Positions 37,453 to 44,209 of a DNA stretch of 44,209 nt are shown piece by piece. Each line of letters starts with the position of its first letter. Positions within the stretch are counted from its first letter, which is position 1. The notes below the pieces were generated by a model, which did no database searches, was not told where the DNA came from, and saw only the letters and a program-made list of their open reading frames with translations. Origin of the DNA: Burkholderiales bacterium (GTDB lineage: Bacteria > Pseudomonadota > Gammaproteobacteria > Burkholderiales > Burkholderiaceae_C); NCBI GenBank assembly GCA_019510465.1, contig JAEKKH010000150.1, forward strand, positions 1 through 44,209. Direction: 5' to 3'. A program made the translations under genes and the position numbers.

Positions 37453-38511
37453 TCATGTGCGGTAGAACCAGCTGGCGCGGTACGCGACCATCGCGTGGCG
37501 CAGCGCCACCACCATCAGCGCCGTCACCGGCAGGCACACCAGCACGCCGACGAAGCCGAACACCTCGCCGAACACCAGGAGCGCCAGGATGACGGCCAAC
37601 GGGCTCAGGCCGATGCGCTCGCCCACCAGGCGCGGCGTGAGCACGAAGCTCTCCAGCACCTGGCCGATGGCATAGACCGCGGCGACCGCGGCCACGCCGT
37701 GCCACCCGGTGAACTGGATCGCGGCCGACATCAGCGCCAGCACCAGCCCGGTGGTGTAGCCCAGGTAGGGGATGAACACGGCCAGCCCGGTGAAGACGCC
37801 GATCGGCCACGCCAGGTTCAGGCCCGTCAGCATCAGGCCGAGGGGGTAGATCAGCGCCATCGCGACCATCACGGCCAGCTGGCCCTTCAGGTACTGGCGC
37901 AGCATCGTGTCGCACTCGCCCAGGAAGGCGGCCAGGCGCTCACGCGAATGCAGCGGCACCAGGTTCCAGGCGCCCGTCGTCACCGACTCGGCGTCGACCA
38001 GCAGGTAGAACACCAGCACCGGCACCAGCACCAGGAAGCCCACGACGGTGGCCAGCCAGCTGCCGCCGATGCGCGCCGACGACAGCAGCTTCTGGCCCCA
38101 CTCCTCCATGTTGCCGTCGAAGGACTTCAGGATCGAGGCCTTGACCGTCTCGGTGTCCACCGCGATGCCCAGCTCCTGCAGGCGCGGCGCGACGACGTGG
38201 TTGAACTTGTCCAGCAGCTGCGGCCACTGGGTGCGCAGCTGCGGCAGCGCCGTCGTGACGATGGGCACCAGCAGCAGCGCCAGCGCCGTGACGGCGGCCA
38301 TCGCGAACAGCACGGTGAGCGTGGTCGCGATCGCGCGCGGGAGCCGGGCGCGGCGCTCGAGCATGCGCACCATCGGCCACAGCAGGTAGGCGAACACCAG
38401 CGCCAGGATCAGCGGGCTCAGCGCCGGGCCCATCACCCACAGCAGCAGGAACGCCGCGGAGGCCAGGGCGAGCCAGGTCAGAGCGCGTTGCTGGACGGGG
38501 GACAGGGTCAT
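37453..38511 (-). CDS. AI-2E family transporter (PerM-like)
   Basis: Polytopic; NLAWPIGVFTGLAVFIPYLGYTTGLVLALM...VLESFVLTPRLVGERIGLSPLAVILALLVFGEVFGFVGVLVCLP. Confidence 0.95.
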   Translation of the reverse strand: MTLSPVQQRALTWLALASAAFLLLWVMGPALSPLILALVFAYLLWPMVRMLERRARLPRAIATTLTVLFAMAAVTALALLLVPIVTTALPQLRTQWPQLLDKFNHVVAPRLQELGIAVDTETVKASILKSFDGNMEEWGQKLLSSARIGGSWLATVVGFLVLVPVLVFYLLVDAESVTTGAWNLVPLHSRERLAAFLGECDTMLRQYLKGQLAVMVAMALIYPLGLMLTGLNLAWPIGVFTGLAVFIPYLGYTTGLVLALMSAAIQFTGWHGVAAVAAVYAIGQVLESFVLTPRLVGERIGLSPLAVILALLVFGEVFGFVGVLVCLPVTALMVVALRHAMVAYRASWFYRT

Positions 38512-38658
38512 GTGGGATCAGGGGCGGCGTGGAATCCGGGCCGCCCCGGGATGGGCGCCGGTCGCGGCCCGGAAAAGGCCGCTGCGGGAGGCGCACGGCC
38601 TCGAGCGGACTGCAACCGCGCATTGTATGGCGCCCGGGCGCCCTGCCCCGCGCCGCCG

Positions 38659-39528
38659 TCAGTGACGTTGCGAGCGCGCGGCCAGGATGCGGCGCTGCAG
38701 CATGTCCGCGTCGGCGGCGTCGGGGGTGTGCTGCAGGTACAGGCCCCAGTCGACCGCGGCCTCCTCGGTCCGGCCCAGGCCGTCCAGCAGGTCGCCGCGC
38801 AGGCGGTAGGTGTCCCAGTCCTGCGGCTCGAGCACGACCTGGCGGTCGAGCACGGCCAGCAGCCGCGGGACATCGCCGCGGCTCTGGTGGATCTGGCGCA
38901 GGTTGCGCAGCATGCGTCCGATGATGTCGCGCGGGCCGGCCGCCTGCAGGAACAGGCCCAGCGGCACGTCGAAGGCGTCGCGCATGGCGCTCGCCTGGCG
39001 CACGAGGTCGAGGCGTTCCTCGAGGTCGCTGCGCGAGAGCGACTGCCCGGTGAACGGGTCGATCACCACCTCGCCCTGGGGCAGCCGCAGCTTCACCAGG
39101 AAGTGGCCAGGAAAAGACACCCCTTCCGCGCGCAGCCCGATGTGGCCGGCGATCTCCATGTACAGCAGCGCGAGCGTGATCGGGATGCCGCGCCGGCGCG
39201 CCAGCACGTCGGGCACGTAGCTGTTGGCCGGGTCGTGGTAGTCGTTGACGTTGCCGGCGAAGCCCAGCTCCTCGAAGAAGTAGCGGTTGAGCGTGCGCAG
39301 CTTGTGCGCGACGGGTGCATCGGCCGCCAGCCGGTTCTTCAGGCGCAGCGCCAGCGCGTCGACGTCGGCGAGCACGGATTCGACGTCCAGCCCGGGACGC
39401 TCGTCCTGGGCGATGGCGATCGCCGCCTCCAGCAGCGGGAACTGCTCGTCGTCGGCGACCAGCGCGTCGAAATACTCCAGCGCGCTCGGCGCGTTGAAGG
39501 TCGGCGTGGGACGCGGAACCGAGGCCAT
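38659..39528 (-). CDS. SirB1 family protein (transglutaminase-like / TPR)
   Basis: LRTLNRYFFEELGFAGNVNDYHDPANSYVPDVLARRRGIPITLALLYMEIAGHIGLRAEGVSFPGHFLVKL. Confidence 0.92.
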   Translation of the reverse strand: MASVPRPTPTFNAPSALEYFDALVADDEQFPLLEAAIAIAQDERPGLDVESVLADVDALALRLKNRLAADAPVAHKLRTLNRYFFEELGFAGNVNDYHDPANSYVPDVLARRRGIPITLALLYMEIAGHIGLRAEGVSFPGHFLVKLRLPQGEVVIDPFTGQSLSRSDLEERLDLVRQASAMRDAFDVPLGLFLQAAGPRDIIGRMLRNLRQIHQSRGDVPRLLAVLDRQVVLEPQDWDTYRLRGDLLDGLGRTEEAAVDWGLYLQHTPDAADADMLQRRILAARSQRH

Positions 39529-39706
39529 GGGGCGAGTGTAGACCTGGGCGCTTGCCGGTCCGTTGCCCAAAACCCGAAGGCCGGCCCGGACCAGCCGGGC
39601 GCGCGGATCGTTCGACCGCGCGCCGCGATGAGGGCGCCAGGGCCCGGCTTCCGGTGCCGTCCAGGCCGGCCAGTGCCATCAGGCGCCCTTCCGGGGGCGC
39701 CCGGGC

Positions 39707-41266
<1,560 letters not shown>

Positions 41267-41398
41267 CGGGGGCCGCGGACGCGTTGGCGCAGGCGGTTGA
41301 GCAGGTCAGGCCGGCGATTATAGGAAGCCCCCTCTCCAGACAAACGTGGAATCCGCGGGTTATCCCCCTTTTCGCCCGACCACCCTGGTGCATACCGA

Positions 41399-41404
41399 TA
41401 CAAT
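41399..41404 (+). promoter_or_regulatory. Candidate -10 box upstream of the DEAD-box helicase
   Basis: TACAAT about 150 bp upstream of the ATG. Confidence 0.3.
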
Positions 41405-41557
41405 GGGGCATCCGCTCCCTGATCCAGTCCCGAGAGCGGCCGTCGATCCTCGACGTCTCCTCCAGCAGTCGGCCTTCACGACTGGTGCCCGCTGAAACTG
41501 CGCGGCGCAGCAGGCCGACCCGCGATGCCCGGCACGGACCGGGCCCAAAACGACTCC

Positions 41558-43150
41558 ATGAACTTTGACGAACTCGGCCTGGCCGAGCCGCTGCTGCGTG
41601 CGGTGCACGAAGCCGGCTACACGACTCCCACCCCGATCCAGCTCCAAGCCATCCCCGTCGTCCTGCAAGGCGGCGACCTCCTCGCCGGCGCGCAGACCGG
41701 CACCGGCAAGACGGCCGGCTTCACGCTCCCGATGCTGCACCGCCTGCTCGAGAGCGGCCCGAAGAAGGACAGCCGCGGCAAGCCCCCGGTGCGCGCCCTG
41801 ATCCTGACCCCGACGCGCGAACTCGCCGCCCAGGTCGAGGAAAGCGTGCGCACGTACGGCAAGCACGTGTCGCTGACCAGCATGGTCATCTTCGGCGGCG
41901 TGGGCATGCAGCCGCAGATCAACCGCCTGCACAAGGGCGTCGACATCCTCGTGGCCACGCCCGGCCGCCTGCTCGACCTGCACCAGCAGCGCGCGGTGGA
42001 CCTGTCGCACATCGAGATCTTCGTGCTCGACGAGGCCGATCGCATGCTCGACATGGGCTTCATCCACGACATCAAGAAGGTGCTCGCGGTGCTGCCCCCG
42101 AAGAAGCAGAGCCTGCTGTTCTCGGCCACCTTCAGCGACGAGATCAAGGCGCTCGCCGACCGCCTGCTGAACAAGCCGGGCCTGATCGAGGTCGCGCGCC
42201 GCAACCAGACCAACGAGATGATCGAGCAGGCCGTGCACCCGGTCTCGCGCGATCGCAAGAAGCAGCTGCTGTCGCACCTGATCAAGTCGGGCGACTGGCA
42301 CCAGGTGCTCGTGTTCACGCGCATGAAGCACGGCGCCAACCGCCTGGCCGAATTCCTGAATGACGACGGCATCACGGCGATGGCCATCCACGGCAACAAG
42401 AGCCAGACGGCCCGCACGCGCGCGCTGTCCGAGTTCAAGGCCGGCACGCTGCAGGTGCTCGTCGCCACCGACATCGCCGCGCGCGGCATCGACATCGACC
42501 AGCTGCCGCACGTCGTCAACTACGAGCTGCCCAACGTGCCGGAAGACTACGTGCACCGCATCGGCCGCACGGGCCGCGCCGGCGCGCAGGGCCGCGCGGT
42601 GTCGCTGGTGTGCGTCGACGAGGACATCTTCCTGCGCGAGATCGAGAAGCTGATCAAGCGCCCGATCCCCAAGGAAGTGGTGCCCGGCTTCGAGCCCGAT
42701 CCGGGCGAGCGCGCCGAGCCCATCGTGCTCGGCCGCACCACCATCGGCGTGCGCGGCCCGGCCTCGGGCGGACGCGGCAACGGCGGCGGTCACCACGCGC
42801 GCGCTGGCCATGGCGACCGTGGCGGCAATGCCCACGGCAACGGCGGCGGCGACCGCAATCGCGGCCAGGGCCGTCCCGGCGGCGCGCCGGGCGGGCGTCC
42901 GGCGCAGCCGCGTCCGCCGGGCTCGTCGGGCTCGCATGCGGGCGCCAAGCCGGCGCACGGCACGCCGCACGCCGGTCACGGCGGGGCGCGTCCGGCCGGC
43001 CACGGCGGGCAGAACCCTGCCGGCGGCGGCGGTGGCCGTCCGGCTGGCGGCGGCGGTCGTCCGGCGAGCGGCGGCGGCCGTCCGCAAGGCGGCGGCCAGC
43101 GCTCGGCGCTGACGTCGACGTCCGGCGGCAAGGGCCCCGTCAAGCGCTGA
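41558..43150 (+). CDS. rhlE: DEAD/DEAH-box ATP-dependent RNA helicase (RhlE-like) with Gly/Arg/Pro-rich tail
   Basis: [52 protein letters not shown]-terminal [26 protein letters not shown]. Confidence 0.93.
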   Translation: MNFDELGLAEPLLRAVHEAGYTTPTPIQLQAIPVVLQGGDLLAGAQTGTGKTAGFTLPMLHRLLESGPKKDSRGKPPVRALILTPTRELAAQVEESVRTYGKHVSLTSMVIFGGVGMQPQINRLHKGVDILVATPGRLLDLHQQRAVDLSHIEIFVLDEADRMLDMGFIHDIKKVLAVLPPKKQSLLFSATFSDEIKALADRLLNKPGLIEVARRNQTNEMIEQAVHPVSRDRKKQLLSHLIKSGDWHQVLVFTRMKHGANRLAEFLNDDGITAMAIHGNKSQTARTRALSEFKAGTLQVLVATDIAARGIDIDQLPHVVNYELPNVPEDYVHRIGRTGRAGAQGRAVSLVCVDEDIFLREIEKLIKRPIPKEVVPGFEPDPGERAEPIVLGRTTIGVRGPASGGRGNGGGHHARAGHGDRGGNAHGNGGGDRNRGQGRPGGAPGGRPAQPRPPGSSGSHAGAKPAHGTPHAGHGGARPAGHGGQNPAGGGGGRPAGGGGRPASGGGRPQGGGQRSALTSTSGGKGPVKR

Positions 43151-43174
43151 TCGGCGCGACGACCTCGATCGCCC

Positions 43175-43204
43175 AGGCCCGCGTGCGCAAGCCGCGGGCC
43201 TTTT
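43175..43204 (+). terminator. Rho-independent terminator after the helicase gene
   Basis: aggcccgcg-tgcgcaagc-cgcgggcctttt. Confidence 0.85.
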
Positions 43205-43334
43205 GCATGGCGGCGCCGAACTCGGCCGCTTCGTGGATTGCTGCACGCACGCCGGAGGCGCGCGGACCGTGCTCGACAGAAAATCGAGGGCTTGCCGCCT
43301 GACGGCGTCCGAACCCGCATCCGAGGCCGCGCGC

Positions 43335-44209
43335 TTGGACCTGCACACCCTCTTTCTTGCCCAGACCTGCCTGCTTGCCGCGATGGCCGCGATGCTTTGG
43401 GTGTCGCGCAGCGACGCCGACCGCGGCAACGGCATGCGGGCGTGGCGACTGGCCATCACGAGCCAGTCCGTCGCCTACCTGGTGCTGGCGGTCCCGGCGA
43501 CGGGGCCGGCCGCCACGTTCACGGGCCTGGTCGCCAACCTGGCCGGCGCGAGCGGGGTGGCACTGTATTTCACCGGCGTGCGCCGCTTCGCGGGCCGCGG
43601 CGTCGACGCGCGCCCGCTGGTGGCGATGGTCGCGGCCGTCACGGTGGCCGGCGCGGTCACCGGCGAGCACGTGGCGTGGGCTGCGATCTTCAACGGTTTC
43701 GCGTACGCCGGCTACCAGGCCTTGGCGGCGCTCCTGCTGTGGCGGATGCCGCCGCCCGGCATGGCCCACGTGCAGCGGGTGGTCGCGGCGGCCTATGCCG
43801 CCATGGCCGTCGTGCTGCCCGCCCGTGCCGTCGCCCTGCTGCTGATGGGCGAATCGCGGCTGGACCTCCGCCACGACGCCTGGCAGGTGCCGATCTACGT
43901 GTTCGGCTTCCTCTATCTCGTCGTCACCAACCTCGGCTTCATCCTGATGTGCAAGATGCGCGCCGAGGCCGAGATCCGCCTGCAGGCCCGCACCGACGAA
44001 CTCACCGGCCTGCCCAACCGGCGCGCGCTCGACGAGGAGATCGCCCATGCGCTGGCCGCCGCACGCCGCAGCGGTCGTCCGTTCGGCATCGTGATGGTGG
44101 ACGTCGACCGCTTCAAGTTCATCAACGACACCCACGGCCACGCCGTCGGCGACGCCGCGCTCACCGCCTTCGCGCAGCGCCTGTCCGGCGCCCTGCGCGA
44201 GCCCGACCG
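43335..44209 (+). CDS. Membrane GGDEF domain protein (3' end outside the window)
   Basis: From TTG 43335 (start uncertain): LDLHTLFLAQTCLLAAMAAMLWVSRSD... several TMs ...ARTDELTGLPNRRALDEEIAHALAAARRSGRPFGIVMVDVDRFKFINDTHGHAVGDAAL... Truncated before the GGDEF motif and therefore absent from the ORF track. Confidence 0.85.
   Translation, partial: MDLHTLFLAQTCLLAAMAAMLWVSRSDADRGNGMRAWRLAITSQSVAYLVLAVPATGPAATFTGLVANLAGASGVALYFTGVRRFAGRGVDARPLVAMVAAVTVAGAVTGEHVAWAAIFNGFAYAGYQALAALLLWRMPPPGMAHVQRVVAAAYAAMAVVLPARAVALLLMGESRLDLRHDAWQVPIYVFGFLYLVVTNLGFILMCKMRAEAEIRLQARTDELTGLPNRRALDEEIAHALAAARRSGRPFGIVMVDVDRFKFINDTHGHAVGDAALTAFAQRLSGALREPD

Noticed and set aside
42750-43140. Gly-rich repeats at the 3' end of the helicase gene as a CRISPR or VNTR
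   Set aside because: They are in-frame GGGRPA-type codon repeats of a normal disordered RhlE tail, without spacer/repeat structure.

Overview
This is a 44.2 kb, very GC-rich chromosomal window. Gene content and order (rpsP-rimM-trmD-rplS; murJ; hda-HAD-pcnB-folK; pit/DUF47; phasin) suggest a Burkholderiales-type betaproteobacterium; that is an inference from protein families, not a database result. I support about 43 coding regions, almost all housekeeping or conserved single genes. I saw no CRISPR array, prophage, tRNA, rRNA, intact IS transposase or defence island. I did not find a convincing new multi-gene system. The points most worth checking are: (1) an apparent frameshift/deletion at the 3' end of dnaE; (2) a stop-less in-frame fusion of gluQ (glutamyl-Q tRNA(Asp) synthetase) to an FKBP-type PPIase; (3) a 416 bp segment bounded by an 18-bp perfect inverted repeat and carrying a 9-bp tandem array; (4) a near-identical 29-bp element about 100 bp upstream of each of two adjacent small secreted-protein genes; (5) a REP-like repeat cluster (30-bp perfect inverted repeat plus a direct copy), whose core also forms the first codons of a gene 5 kb away; (6) an exact 29-bp dispersed repeat shared by an intergenic region and pcnB; (7) candidate FNR, PhaR-like and PhoB operators; (8) a GNAT pseudogene. 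Many long ORFs in the supplied track are antisense high-GC artefacts.
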